Positions 10,801 through 19,728 are shown, numbered from the stretch's first letter. The stretch: DNA of 64,000 bases from an uncultured Atopobiaceae bacterium (GCA_947625405.1 CANQOF010000010.1:1-64000), one strand, 5' to 3'. The notes: generated by a model from the letters alone, not told the origin. A program made the numbers and translations.

Positions 10801-11340
10801 CCGCCGGCGAACGCCGTGGCCTATACGTCGACGCACGACACGACGACGCTCGTGGGCTGGGTGGAGGAGCGCTTCTTCCCCGAGGCGAACCTCTCGAGCC
10901 ACGAGCGGGCGCGCCACCTTCGCGAGGAGAACGCGGGGCAAGCCGAGCGTTGCGCGCAGGCGCGGACGGGCGAGGACGCCGTGGAGGAGCCGCTCGACAT
11001 TCGCGGTGGCAAGGAGCAAAACGAGGCGGACAAGGCCGCCGCGCGCGAGCTTGCCGCGGAGATCGCGAATCGCGTGCTCCAGACCGACGCTCCCATCACC
11101 ATCCAACAGCTCCAAGACGTGCTCTTGCTCGACGCCTCGGCGCGCATGAACACCCCGGGCACGGCCGAGGGCAACTGGCGCTGGCAGGCGGATTGGGACT
11201 CCATCGAAGCCTCCGCGCCGCGACTCCTCGCCATGACCTCTCGCGCGGGGCGCCTGCCCGAGGGCTTCGACGCCGCCTCGCATAACGCTGATCTCGACCT
11301 TCCCGAGAGCGGGCCGGGCGCGCCCGGCCCGCGCGAATAG
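7804..11340 (+). CDS. Fusion of GH13 alpha-glucosidase/neopullulanase-like domain and 4-alpha-glucanotransferase (MalQ)
   Basis: This 1178-residue protein joins two enzymes usually made separately. Residues 1-110 resemble an N-terminal starch-binding beta domain. Residues 125-620 are a GH13 barrel (IFPDRFARD, nucleophile Asp near 350 in WRLDVADE, acid/base Glu near 380 in LLGEVWED, NLLGSHDRAR). From about 642 a GH77 domain begins, with VRLDHFIGFSRFW (Asp near 915), IIAEDLGY (Glu near 963) and STHDTTT. A low-similarity insert lies at 1035-1090. Together they would hydrolyse or debranch and disproportionate maltodextrins released by GlgP. The gene lies 16 bp after glgA and 14 bp before mfd. Confidence 0.92.
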   Translation: MRILHNSRSEAYREPYGAVPLGGTVTLHVDVFDEEQATCTLRLWIDGQGETLIPMREENAGDHLRFSAELTPKCAEIHWYCFIVEGAKGQVRFLGAKQGRTGGEGEAYDALPPSFQITVYKERSVYPEWWEDAIVYQIFPDRFARDAHWKDKVIPALEVEHVGPRRRLIEDWNAPVSYVRNPDGTIAAWDFYGGTLDGIAEKLDYLAELGVSAIYLCPIFSAESNHRYDTADYLHVSPILGGNEAFQRLAMEAGKRGISLVLDGVFNHTGTDSRYFNEFGNFDTVGAGQSPDSPYHDWYEWKDDGTYASWWGVKNMPAMNKRSKGWREFVFGPDGVVPTWLRRGARGWRLDVADELNDEFIARIKEAETREAPDALLLGEVWEDASNKIAYSELRHYFCGDELDGVMNYPFRDALLEFLRGTTSAPDFAEAMERLHENYPPHAFASCMNLLGSHDRARLLTLLAGASDPDTLTDEEKRAWRIPEWEMGNAKAKMWGALLLQMAWPGPPCIYYGDEAGLQGMTDPYNRGTYPWGHEDPDTMNMTRNAVDLRLALNALRKGDFRVFSWGDDVVGVERSLKGEAVTVLVNRSRTETAWVELEMKGEVASELVSGQRLAVSGDGSRVTLPVWPQASAVVLFHPKRELQRELAFGTGVFCAITSLPKEGGGPGTLGESAKRFVDYLADAGQSYWQILPVNPTDSFGSPYAGSSAFAGNEKLIDTGSSTLRELVANFEPTADFVRFCEREAHWLEPYAAFEAIREVVAAGVAMEAAGAAREIEGPACEWARWPEQYRHWSRELLRRPELQQRIRAKQIAQYLFQTQWDELSAYARERGVQIVGDMPFYVSGDSADTWAHPEIFTLDDGKITEVGGCPPDNETPQGQVWGSPTYDWAELKRQHYQWWIERLGRALALYDCVRLDHFIGFSRFWSVPAGQTADHGRWLHGPGVALFVAAHKQFGPLPIIAEDLGYLTPAIRSLVKLTGFLGQHNVIFADTDVRETYVPPANAVAYTSTHDTTTLVGWVEERFFPEANLSSHERARHLREENAGQAERCAQARTGEDAVEEPLDIRGGKEQNEADKAAARELAAEIANRVLQTDAPITIQQLQDVLLLDASARMNTPGTAEGNWRWQADWDSIEASAPRLLAMTSRAGRLPEGFDAASHNADLDLPESGPGAPGPRE

Positions 11341-11354
11341 GGGCGAGGAGCGAG

Positions 11355-14300
11355 GTGCTTGCCGATCGCATCGCCAGGCCGCTCCTGCGCGCGGAGGCGC
11401 TTGCTGGCGCTCGTGCGCGCCTTTCCGCGGGCGAGGACGCGGGCATCGCCGTCGCGCCCTCGGGGCGCGCGCTCGCGCTCGTGGCGCTCTTCGCGGCGGA
11501 GCCACGCCCCACACTCTGCGTCGTGGCAAACGAGGAGGAGGGCGATCGCCTCTCGATCGCCCTCACCCCCTGGCTCGGCGCCGACCACGTGCTGCGCTAT
11601 CGCGATCGCCCCGATCTCCCCTGGCAGGACAAGGCCGCCGACCTCGGCATCGTCGGCGAGCGCTGCCAGGCGGTGGAGGCGCTCTCGAAGGGAGAGCCCG
11701 TGGTCGTGGTGGCCTCCGCCCGCTCGCTTCTGCGGAAGGTGCCGCCCAAGGGAAACGACTACTTCCGCGAGGTCGTGTTTTCCGTGGGCGACGAAGTGGA
11801 GCCGGCGGCCGCCGCCGAGAAGCTCCTCTTTGCGGGCTACGTGGCCACGGGAGACGCGGAGACCCCCGGCACCTTCGGCCTTCGGGGCGACATCCTCGAC
11901 GTCTTTCCCGCGCAGGCGGCCCACCCCGCGCGCATCGAGTTCTTCGGCGACGAGATCGATCGCGTGCGCGAGATGGTGGCGGCCACGGGACAGACGATCT
12001 CCGACGCGCTCGAGGTGCGCTGCGCCCCCGCGCGCGAATACGCCCTCACGGACGCGACGATCGCGAAGGCGGAGCGCGTCCTCAAGCGCGCCGCGCAGGA
12101 CTCAACCGACGTGGCCGCGGCGCTCGAATCGATCCGCGCGCGCATCCCCACGCCCACGACCGACCTCTACCTCGAGGCGCTCTACGGCGGCGCGGGCGCG
12201 ATGACGGACCACATCGCCCCCGAGACGCTCGTCGTCCTCTTCGAGCCCCGCGCGCTCTTCGACGACTGCCTGCGCGCGGCCGAGGAGCTCGCGCAGAAGG
12301 CGCGCGAGAAGGGCGCCGAGTACGCGGAGACGTTCATCGAGCCCCGCGCGATGGACTTCGGAGGGTGCCGCCAGCTCTCCCTCTCGAGCATCGAGACGGG
12401 CGCGCGCAGGCAGGCGAGCCCGGAGCTCCAGAGCCGCCAGCCGCAGATCTCGGGCGCCGATTCGCGCCTCCTCAACTCCGTGCGCGCCTTCGCGAGCCGC
12501 GGCTTCGCGTGCCTCTTCTGCGTGCCGGATCGCTCGGCGCGCGAGCACCTCATGCTCACCCTCACCGATAACGCCATCCCCATCGCCCAATCGCTCCTCG
12601 GCGAGGCGGCGAACGCGAGCCCGCTCGGCGCGCCCGCGCTCGACCCCGCGCCCGCGCTCGACCCCGGCGTCATCACCTTCACCGACCTCGACATCCCCCA
12701 AGGCTCGATCTTTCCCGAGGTGGGGCTGGCCGTGCTTTCCGTGGCGGATCTCACGCGCCGCCACGCGAAGGGCCGCCGCGCCTCGAACGTGGATCCCACG
12801 CAGGTGACCTTCCCCTTCAAGCCGGGCGACTACGTGGTGCACGAGACCTTCGGCATCGCGCGCTTCGCCGAGATCGAGCGCCTCGAGGTGGATGGCAAGG
12901 AGCGCGACTACTTCCGCCTCGAGTACGCCGCGGGCGACCTCCTCCACGTGCCCCTGGAGCTCGTCGATCGCCTCACGCGCTACGTGGGACCGGACGGCTC
13001 CGAGCCGCGCGTGACGCGCCTCCACTCCGCGGACTGGGCGCGCGCCACCGGCAAGGCGCGCGCAAACGCGAAGAAACTCGCGTTCGACCTCGTGGATCTC
13101 TACGCGCGTCGCGCGCAGGCGCGCGGCCACGCCTTCGGGCCCGACACCCCCGAGCAGCTCGCGATGGAGGCGAGCTTCCCCTACACGCTCACCTCCGACC
13201 AAGAGAACGCCATCGCCGACATCAAGGAGGACATGGAGCAGCCGCGGCCGATGGATCGCCTGCTCTGCGGCGACGTGGGCTTCGGCAAGACGGAGGTGGC
13301 GCTTCGCGCCGCGTTCAAGGCGGTGCAGGAGGGCCGGCAGGTGATGGTCCTCTGCCCCACGACGATCCTCGCCTCGCAGCACACGGAGACCTTCCGCGAG
13401 CGCTTCGAGCCCTTTGGCGTGCGCGTGGAGGCGCTCTCCCGCTTCCGCACGGCAAAGCAGCAGCGCGAGACCCTCTCCGCCTTCGCCGCGGGCGAGGTGG
13501 ACGTGCTCATCGGCACGCATCGCCTCCTCTCGGCGGACGTGAACCCCAAGAGCCTCGGCCTCGTGATCGTGGACGAGGAGCAGCGCTTCGGCGTCGGCCA
13601 CAAGGAGCAGCTGAAGAACCTCCGCGAGCAGATCGACGTGCTCACCCTCTCCGCCACCCCCATCCCGCGCACGATGCAGATGGCGCTTTCCGGGGTGCGC
13701 GACATGTCGCTCATCATGCAGGCGCCCTCGGGCAGGCTGCCCGTGAAGGTGGTGGTGGGGGAGTGGTCGGAGGACACCGTCTCCGCGGCCATCCGCGCTG
13801 AGTGCGCGCGCGGCGGGCAGGTGTACTACGTCTCGAATCGCGTGGCGGACATCGACGAGGCCACGGCGCGCGTGCGGGAGGCGGCGCCCGAGGCGAGGGT
13901 GGGCGTGGCGCATGGGCAGATGCCGCCGAAGGCCGTCGAGGAGGTGATGCTCGATTTCGCGGAACGGAGGATCGACGTCCTCGTGGCCACGACCATCATC
14001 GAGAGCGGCATCGACAACCCGCACACGAACACCCTCATCATCGAGGACTCGCAGCGTCTCGGTTTAGCGCAGCTCTACCAGCTGAAAGGTCGCGTGGGTC
14101 GCGGGCGCGTGCAAGCCTACGCGTACTTTCTCTTCCCGGGGGAGGTGCCCTTGACCGACGAGGCGCTCGAGCGCCTCGTGGCGATCGGAGAGTTCCAAGA
14201 GCTCGGGAGCGGCCTGCGCATCGCCATGCGCGACCTCGAGATCCGCGGCGCGGGCTCGCTCCTCGGCGCGGAGCAGCACGGCAACCTCTCGAACGTGGGC

Positions 14301-14825
14301 TTCGACCTCTTCACGCAGATGATCGGCGAGGCGGTGGCGGAGGCCCGCGGCGAGATCGCGGAGGCCGAGCCGCCCGAGGTGGCGGTGAACGTGCCCGCGG
14401 ACTTCTACTTCTCCGAGGACTACATCGGCGAGGTGGACGCGCGCGTGCTCGCGTATCGGCGCCTCGCCGCGGCGCGCACACTCGCGGACGTGGACGCCCT
14501 CGAGGAGGAGCTCGTGGCGCGCCATGGCCCCCTCGAGGAGCCGGGCGAGAACCTGCTCGATCGCCAGCGCATCCGCCTTCGCTCCGAGCGCCTCGGCGTG
14601 AGCGCGATCACGCTTGCGGGCGGCCGCCTCACCTTCGAGGGCCTTCGCCCCTCGCGGGCCGTCGCCGCGGAGATCCAGCGCATGAGCCTCGAGGTGCCGA
14701 AGGGCCAGCGCGCCGTCGTGTTCCCGAAGAGCGGACGCCTCACCTACCCCTGTCCGCGCACGCTCGGAGACCCCATCCCCGTGGTGCTCGCGGTGCTCGA
14801 GGTCGCCGGGGGCGACGACGAGTGA
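11355..14825 (+). CDS. mfd: Transcription-repair coupling factor
   Basis: Mfd removes RNA polymerase stalled at DNA lesions and recruits UvrA. At 1156 residues it has full length: a UvrB-homology N-terminus, a CarD-like RNA polymerase interaction domain (KPGDYVVHETFGIARF near residue 490), an SF2 translocase with Walker A CGDVGFGKTE near 638, DEEQRFGVGH near 740 and motif VI LKGRVGRGR, and a C-terminal TRCF domain. GTG start, with GAGGAG at 11345-11350. Its position directly behind the glycogen genes suggests cotranscription. Its end overlaps the convergent MFS gene by 82 bp. Confidence 0.97.
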   Translation: MLADRIARPLLRAEALAGARARLSAGEDAGIAVAPSGRALALVALFAAEPRPTLCVVANEEEGDRLSIALTPWLGADHVLRYRDRPDLPWQDKAADLGIVGERCQAVEALSKGEPVVVVASARSLLRKVPPKGNDYFREVVFSVGDEVEPAAAAEKLLFAGYVATGDAETPGTFGLRGDILDVFPAQAAHPARIEFFGDEIDRVREMVAATGQTISDALEVRCAPAREYALTDATIAKAERVLKRAAQDSTDVAAALESIRARIPTPTTDLYLEALYGGAGAMTDHIAPETLVVLFEPRALFDDCLRAAEELAQKAREKGAEYAETFIEPRAMDFGGCRQLSLSSIETGARRQASPELQSRQPQISGADSRLLNSVRAFASRGFACLFCVPDRSAREHLMLTLTDNAIPIAQSLLGEAANASPLGAPALDPAPALDPGVITFTDLDIPQGSIFPEVGLAVLSVADLTRRHAKGRRASNVDPTQVTFPFKPGDYVVHETFGIARFAEIERLEVDGKERDYFRLEYAAGDLLHVPLELVDRLTRYVGPDGSEPRVTRLHSADWARATGKARANAKKLAFDLVDLYARRAQARGHAFGPDTPEQLAMEASFPYTLTSDQENAIADIKEDMEQPRPMDRLLCGDVGFGKTEVALRAAFKAVQEGRQVMVLCPTTILASQHTETFRERFEPFGVRVEALSRFRTAKQQRETLSAFAAGEVDVLIGTHRLLSADVNPKSLGLVIVDEEQRFGVGHKEQLKNLREQIDVLTLSATPIPRTMQMALSGVRDMSLIMQAPSGRLPVKVVVGEWSEDTVSAAIRAECARGGQVYYVSNRVADIDEATARVREAAPEARVGVAHGQMPPKAVEEVMLDFAERRIDVLVATTIIESGIDNPHTNTLIIEDSQRLGLAQLYQLKGRVGRGRVQAYAYFLFPGEVPLTDEALERLVAIGEFQELGSGLRIAMRDLEIRGAGSLLGAEQHGNLSNVGFDLFTQMIGEAVAEARGEIAEAEPPEVAVNVPADFYFSEDYIGEVDARVLAYRRLAAARTLADVDALEEELVARHGPLEEPGENLLDRQRIRLRSERLGVSAITLAGGRLTFEGLRPSRAVAAEIQRMSLEVPKGQRAVVFPKSGRLTYPCPRTLGDPIPVVLAVLEVAGGDDE

Positions 14826-16429
14826 TCTCCCGCGCTCGGGCCTGAGCTCAACGGCGCCTCGCAGCGCGGGTTCGCCGCGCCGTGGTTGATGGTCGTGGCG
14901 AGCGGGTGCTCCTTGATGAAGCAGCAGAGCACGATCGTCACGGCGATGATCGGCACGAAGATGAGGAAGACGGGGATGAGCGCGTCGCAGTAGCCGTTCA
15001 CGATGACCTCGCGCACGGGCTTCGTGAGGTGCCCGAGCTCCTCGGGGGTGATGTTCGCGATGTCGAGGTGCGAGCTCGCGGGGAGCTTCGAGGAGATGTC
15101 GGCCGTGAGGCGCGCAGTGAAGAACGTGCCCACGAAGCTCGAGCCGAGCGTGGAGCCGATCTGCCTGAAGAAGTTGTTGCCCGCGGTCGCCGTGCCCACT
15201 ATTGCGTGGCTGAACTCGTTTTGCACGATGAGCACGTAGATCTGCTGGCCGAGGCCGTTGCCGAAGCCCATGATGAAGAGGTAGAGCCCGATCACGAAGA
15301 GCGTCGTGTGCACCGTGACGAGCGACATGAGGAAGAACGAGATCGTCACCACGACGCCGCACGCGATTGTCATCCACTTGTACTTGCCAGTCTTCGACGC
15401 GATGAAGCCCGTGGAGACGGACGTGATCATGAGGCCGATCACGCGCGGCACGCTCATGAGGCCCGCGAGCTCGGGCGAGAGCCCGTTTACGATCTGGAAG
15501 TACGTGGGGAGGTACGTGACGGTGCCCATCTGCCCGGCCATGATGAGGAGGCCGGAGATGGTGACGATGTTGAAGTTGCGATCCTTGAACATGTAGAGCG
15601 GGAGGATCGGCTCGGCGGCCTTGCGCTCCGAGAGCACGAGCAGGACGGACGCCACCACGCACACCACCGCCGCGCCGATCACCTGCACGCTATCCCACGC
15701 GTAGACCGTGCCGCCCCAGGAGACGGTGAGCACGAGGCCCGTCACGGCGAGCACCATGAAGATGATGCCCTTTACGTCGAGCGGCGCCGTGAGCTTGTGC
15801 ATCGGGGTCTTCAGGAAGATGCCGATGCAGATGATGGCGATGCCCGCGAGCGGCGCGTTGAAGGCGAACATCCAGCGCCACCCCGGCACCTGCACGAACC
15901 ATCCCCCGAGGATGGGGCCGAGCACGGTGGAGACGCTGAAGACCGCGCCGATGAAGCCGAGGTACTTGCCGATCTGCCTCGCCGGCACCACGTCGGCGAT
16001 GATCGCCTGCGAGAGGATCATGAGGCCGCCGCCGCCCATGCCGGAGATGAAGCGCCCCACGATGAGGAACTCCATCGACGGCGTGATCGCGCAGATCACC
16101 GAACCAACGAGGTAGATCGCGAGGGCGCTCATGATGAGGAACTTGCGGCCCATGAGGTCGCCGAGCTTGCCGTAGATGAGCATCGTGATGGTGGAGGCCA
16201 TGATGAAGGCCGTCGTCACCCACTGCATGAGCTCGACGCCGCCGAGATCGCCCACGATCGTGGGGAGCGCGGTCGCCGTCATGGTCTCGGCGAAGGACGC
16301 CGTGAACATCGCGATGGCGAGCGAAAGGAAGATCGTGATGACGTAGCGCTTGGAATACTGGGGATCGCCGGAGCTTTCGGGGGCGGGCGCAGTCGCAATC
16401 GCCGCGCTCGAGGTCTTGCGGGAAAACAC
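14744..16429 (-). CDS. MFS drug-efflux-type transporter (DHA2/EmrB-QacA family)
   Basis: This is an integral membrane protein of about 561 residues with 13-14 hydrophobic segments, typical of 14-TM drug:H+ antiporters. GKLGDLMGRKFLIM is the MFS loop 2-3 motif, and GPILGGWFVQVPGWRWMF is motif C of antiporters. The start is the GTG at 16429, because GGAGAGGAG lies 5 bp before it. An in-frame ATG at 16447 lies upstream of that RBS. The Ser/Pro-rich last 35 residues lie antisense to the mfd 3' end. Substrate unknown. It is transcribed divergently from the GH3 lipoprotein gene. Confidence 0.9.
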   Translation of the reverse strand: MFSRKTSSAAIATAPAPESSGDPQYSKRYVITIFLSLAIAMFTASFAETMTATALPTIVGDLGGVELMQWVTTAFIMASTITMLIYGKLGDLMGRKFLIMSALAIYLVGSVICAITPSMEFLIVGRFISGMGGGGLMILSQAIIADVVPARQIGKYLGFIGAVFSVSTVLGPILGGWFVQVPGWRWMFAFNAPLAGIAIICIGIFLKTPMHKLTAPLDVKGIIFMVLAVTGLVLTVSWGGTVYAWDSVQVIGAAVVCVVASVLLVLSERKAAEPILPLYMFKDRNFNIVTISGLLIMAGQMGTVTYLPTYFQIVNGLSPELAGLMSVPRVIGLMITSVSTGFIASKTGKYKWMTIACGVVVTISFFLMSLVTVHTTLFVIGLYLFIMGFGNGLGQQIYVLIVQNEFSHAIVGTATAGNNFFRQIGSTLGSSFVGTFFTARLTADISSKLPASSHLDIANITPEELGHLTKPVREVIVNGYCDALIPVFLIFVPIIAVTIVLCCFIKEHPLATTINHGAANPRCEAPLSSGPSAGDHSSSPPATSSTASTTGMGSPSVRGQG

Positions 16430-16504
16430 GGTAACTCCTCTCCACATGCCCCTTGTACCCGTTTACCATGACAAACGGTGGAATGGTTTCCCAGAGGAGG
16501 CCCA

Positions 16505-17788
16505 ATGCGACGCACACACCGGATTCCCGCGGCTTTGCTTGCCCTGCTTGCGCTCGTGCTCGTCTTCGGCATCGCGGCGTGCGCGCCCGCGGACGAGAAT
16601 CCCGCGCCAAGCGACGAGGACCTCCCCACGGTGACGGACGAGCCCGCGGAGCCGGAGCTCTCGCCTGCTGAGCAGAAGCTCGCGATGATGACGCTCGAGC
16701 AGAAGGTGGCGCAGCTCTTCATCGTCACGCCCGAGACGCTCGAGAATCCTGCGGCGGCGGCCGCGCAGGCCACCGGCGCCACCGACGATCCCTCCCAAGA
16801 GGTGGCGCCCGTCACCGAGGTGGACGACGACATCCGCCAAAACCTCCAGAAGTACCCCGTGGGCGGCGTCATCCTCTTCGCCCAGAACATCGTCGATCCC
16901 TCGCAAACCACCAAGCTCACGCGGGATCTCCAGGAGGCCGCGCAGGGCGTGCCGGGGCAAATCCCCCTCTTCATCTGCGTCGACGAGGAGGGCGGCATCG
17001 TCGCGCGGCTCGCCAACAACGAGAAGTTCGGCCTCCCCACCTACGAGAGCGCGGGGGCGGTGGGCTCCTCCGGCAACTCAGAGGACGCGCACGAGATGGG
17101 CTCGACGATCGGCAACTACCTCAAGACCTACGGCTTCACCGTGGACTTCGCGCCCGACGCGGACGTGAACACGAACCCCGACAATCCGGTCATCGGCACG
17201 CGCGCGTTCTCGTCGGATCCCCAGGTGGCGGCTGAGATGGCGGACGCCTTCGCCGAGGGTCTGCGCGAAAACGGCGTGATCGCCACTTTCAAGCACTTCC
17301 CCGGCCACGGCAACACCGCCCAAGACTCCCACACGACCCTCGCCACCACGAACGCGACCCTCGACGAGCTCACCACCTGCGAGTTCCTCCCCTTCGAGAA
17401 GGCCACGGACGAGGATTGGGTGATGGTCGGCCACATCGCCGCGCCGCAGGTGACGGGCGACGATACGCCCGCGAGCCTCTCCTCGACGCTCGTCACGGAC
17501 ACCCTTCGCGCCAAGCTCGGCTTCAACGGCATCGTCGTCACCGACGCGCTCAACATGGGCGCGATCGTCGAGAGCTACGGCGCGGGCGAGTGCGCGGTGA
17601 AGGCGCTCCAAGCGGGGTGCGACGTGCTGCTCATGCCCGTCGATTTCGAGAAGGCGTCGAGCGCCGTCCTCTCGGCGGTGCAGGATGGCACCCTCACGGA
17701 GGATCGCATCAACGAGAGCGTCCTCAAGATCCTCGAGGCGAAGTACGGCGCGGACCCCGCGGCGGCGAGCGATTCCGCGAGCTCGTAG
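16505..17788 (+). CDS. nagZ: Glycoside hydrolase family 3 lipoprotein, beta-N-acetylhexosaminidase (NagZ-like)
   Basis: Predicted to release N-acetylglucosamine from muropeptides or host glycans outside the membrane. The 427-residue protein has a lipoprotein signal peptide ending in FGIAAC. The GH3 motifs include DEEGGIVARL, KHFPGHGNTAQDSH with the Asp/His acid-base dyad of NagZ enzymes, and the nucleophile Asp in VVTDALNMGA. AGAGGAGG at 16493-16500 fixes the ATG at 16505. A single-domain NagZ without the C-terminal Ig-like GH3 domain is consistent with hexosaminidase rather than glucosidase activity. Confidence 0.9.
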   Translation: MRRTHRIPAALLALLALVLVFGIAACAPADENPAPSDEDLPTVTDEPAEPELSPAEQKLAMMTLEQKVAQLFIVTPETLENPAAAAAQATGATDDPSQEVAPVTEVDDDIRQNLQKYPVGGVILFAQNIVDPSQTTKLTRDLQEAAQGVPGQIPLFICVDEEGGIVARLANNEKFGLPTYESAGAVGSSGNSEDAHEMGSTIGNYLKTYGFTVDFAPDADVNTNPDNPVIGTRAFSSDPQVAAEMADAFAEGLRENGVIATFKHFPGHGNTAQDSHTTLATTNATLDELTTCEFLPFEKATDEDWVMVGHIAAPQVTGDDTPASLSSTLVTDTLRAKLGFNGIVVTDALNMGAIVESYGAGECAVKALQAGCDVLLMPVDFEKASSAVLSAVQDGTLTEDRINESVLKILEAKYGADPAAASDSASS

Positions 17789-17826
17789 GCTCCTCAACCC
17801 TTCCTCGCAAAGCGGGTGGAGGAGCC
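17788..17826 (+). terminator. Stem-loop after nagZ
   Basis: An inverted repeat with arms GGCTCCTCAACCC and GGGTGGAGGAGCC (one mismatch) and a 13-nt loop begins inside the nagZ stop codon. No clear T-run follows, so this may be a weak or Rho-assisted terminator or an mRNA-stabilising hairpin. Confidence 0.45.
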
Positions 17827-17886
17827 TTCGACTGATACACTGCGAAGGGAACGGATGGGGCATTTTCCTCGAGGAAGCGGGCACTG

Positions 17887-19701
17887 ATGCAAGGTCTCAT
17901 TCTCGCCGCCGGCATGGGCAAGCGCCTGAAGGCGCTCACCGCGGAAGACACGAAGTGCATGGTGAAGGTGAACGGCGTTCCCCTCATCGATCGCATGCTC
18001 GGCCAGCTCGAGAAGCTCCACCTCGAGCGGGTCGTCATCGTCGTGGGCTACCGCGCGGAGCGCTTGATCGAGCACATCAAGGGGCTACCCATCACCACGC
18101 CCATCATCTACGTGGAAAACCCCGACTACGCGAGCACGAACAACATCTTCTCACTCGGCCTCGCGGCCAACGAGCTCGCCTCCGACGACACCCTCCTCCT
18201 CGAGAGCGACCTCATCTTCGAGGACGGCGTGCTCGAGGATCTCGTGGCCGACCCACGCCCCACGCTCGCGCTCGTGGACGCGTACCAGCCGTGGATGGAC
18301 GGCACCGTCGTCACCCTCGACGACGAGGATCACATCACGAGCTTCGTGCCTGGCAAGCAGATGGATTTCTCCCACACGCAGGGCTACTTCAAGACCGTGA
18401 ACGTCTATAAGTTCGCGAAGGACTTCTCGCGCGACGTCTACGTGCCCTTCCTCAAGGCCTACATGCGCGCCCTCGGCGTGAACGAGTACTACGAGCAGGT
18501 GCTTCGCGTGATCACCATGGTCGATTCCACCGAGGTGCAGGGCAAGCGCATGGAGGGGCGCCACTGGTACGAGATCGACGACCTGCAGGACCTCGATATC
18601 GCCGAATCGATCTTCGCGCCCACGCCCGACGAGCGCCTCGCGAAGATCGCGGGCCGCTACGGCGGCTACTGGCGCTATCCCGGGCTCCTCGACTTCTGCT
18701 ACCTCGTGAACCCGTACTACCCCACCCCTCGCCTCATGTCCGAGATGCGCGCGAGCTTCGACGCGCTCCTCCAGAACTACCCCTCGGGCATGCGCGTGAA
18801 CTCGCTTCTCGCCGCGAAGACCTTCGGCGTGAACCAGCGAAAGATCCTCGTGGGAAACGGCGCGGCGGAGCTCATCCGCGACCTCATGGCGCGCTTCACG
18901 GGCAAGGTCGGCTTCATTCGCCCCACCTTCGAGGAGTACCCGAATCGCTGCGACGCGGCACGAAGCGTCGTCTTCGTGCCCGAGAACGCGGACTTCTCCT
19001 ACGGCGCGCGGGATGTGATGAACTTCTTCGCCGAGGAGGACCTCGAGGCGCTCGTGCTCGTGAACCCCGACAACCCCACCGGGAACTACCTCGCGAAGGC
19101 CGAGGTCGAGGAGCTTTGCGCGTGGTGCGAGGCGCGGCAGACGACGCTCGTGCTCGACGAGAGCTTCGTGGACTTCGCCGCCGAGGAGGGCGCGACGTTC
19201 CTTGATGACGAGCTCCTCGAGCGCCACCCCACGCTCGTCGTCGTGAAGTCGATCTCGAAGTCCCACGGCGTGCCGGGCGCGCGCCTGGGCGTGCTCGCCT
19301 CGGCCAATGAGGCGCTCATCGACGGCCTCAAGCGCAGCGCGGCCATCTGGAACATCAACTCCTTCGGGGAGTTCTACCTGCAGATCGCCGAGAAGTACAA
19401 GGCCGACTACCAGCGCTCGCTCGCCCTCCTGCGCGCCGAGCGCGCGCGGCTCTTCGAGGCGCTCGCCGCTATCCGCGGCCTGCGCCCCATCCCCTCCGAG
19501 GCGAATTACCTCATGGCCGAGGTGCTCCATCCCATGGGCTCGAAGGAGCTCACGAGCCGCCTCCTCTCCGAGGATTCGATCCTCATCAAGGACCTCGCGC
19601 CGAAGATGGGCGGCCGGAGCTTCATCCGCGTCGCCGTGCGCGACGCGGCGGACAATGCTCGCCTCGTCACCGCGCTCAAGGCAAAGCTCGGCGAGGAGTA
19701 G
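17887..19701 (+). CDS. Fusion of LicC-like nucleotidyltransferase and class I/II PLP aminotransferase
   Basis: The N-terminal 240 residues are a sugar/choline-phosphate-type nucleotidyltransferase (LILAAGMGKRLKALT, then KCMVKVNGVPLIDRML), resembling phosphocholine cytidylyltransferase LicC. Residues 265-604 are a fold-type I PLP enzyme close to HisC/CobD (VNPDNPTGNY, VLDESFVDF, and SISKSHGVPGARLG with the PLP Lys at about 458). Fusing an activating and an amine-forming or decarboxylating enzyme suggests synthesis of a CDP-linked amino-alcohol or aminophosphonate. The substrate is inferred, not shown. Neighbours are an OCD-family dehydrogenase and polymerase-like envelope enzymes. Confidence 0.85.
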   Translation: MQGLILAAGMGKRLKALTAEDTKCMVKVNGVPLIDRMLGQLEKLHLERVVIVVGYRAERLIEHIKGLPITTPIIYVENPDYASTNNIFSLGLAANELASDDTLLLESDLIFEDGVLEDLVADPRPTLALVDAYQPWMDGTVVTLDDEDHITSFVPGKQMDFSHTQGYFKTVNVYKFAKDFSRDVYVPFLKAYMRALGVNEYYEQVLRVITMVDSTEVQGKRMEGRHWYEIDDLQDLDIAESIFAPTPDERLAKIAGRYGGYWRYPGLLDFCYLVNPYYPTPRLMSEMRASFDALLQNYPSGMRVNSLLAAKTFGVNQRKILVGNGAAELIRDLMARFTGKVGFIRPTFEEYPNRCDAARSVVFVPENADFSYGARDVMNFFAEEDLEALVLVNPDNPTGNYLAKAEVEELCAWCEARQTTLVLDESFVDFAAEEGATFLDDELLERHPTLVVVKSISKSHGVPGARLGVLASANEALIDGLKRSAAIWNINSFGEFYLQIAEKYKADYQRSLALLRAERARLFEALAAIRGLRPIPSEANYLMAEVLHPMGSKELTSRLLSEDSILIKDLAPKMGGRSFIRVAVRDAADNARLVTALKAKLGEE

Positions 19702-19728
19702 GCGCGAAGGGAGCTCTCGGAGGCCACC

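Noticed and set aside
8620-11529. Minus-strand open frame of 969 codons
   Set aside because: Antisense to the GH13-GH77 fusion gene. Low-complexity Arg/Val/His sequence.
14882-16471. Plus-strand open frame of 529 codons
   Set aside because: Antisense to the MFS transporter, whose membrane topology and motifs are clear.
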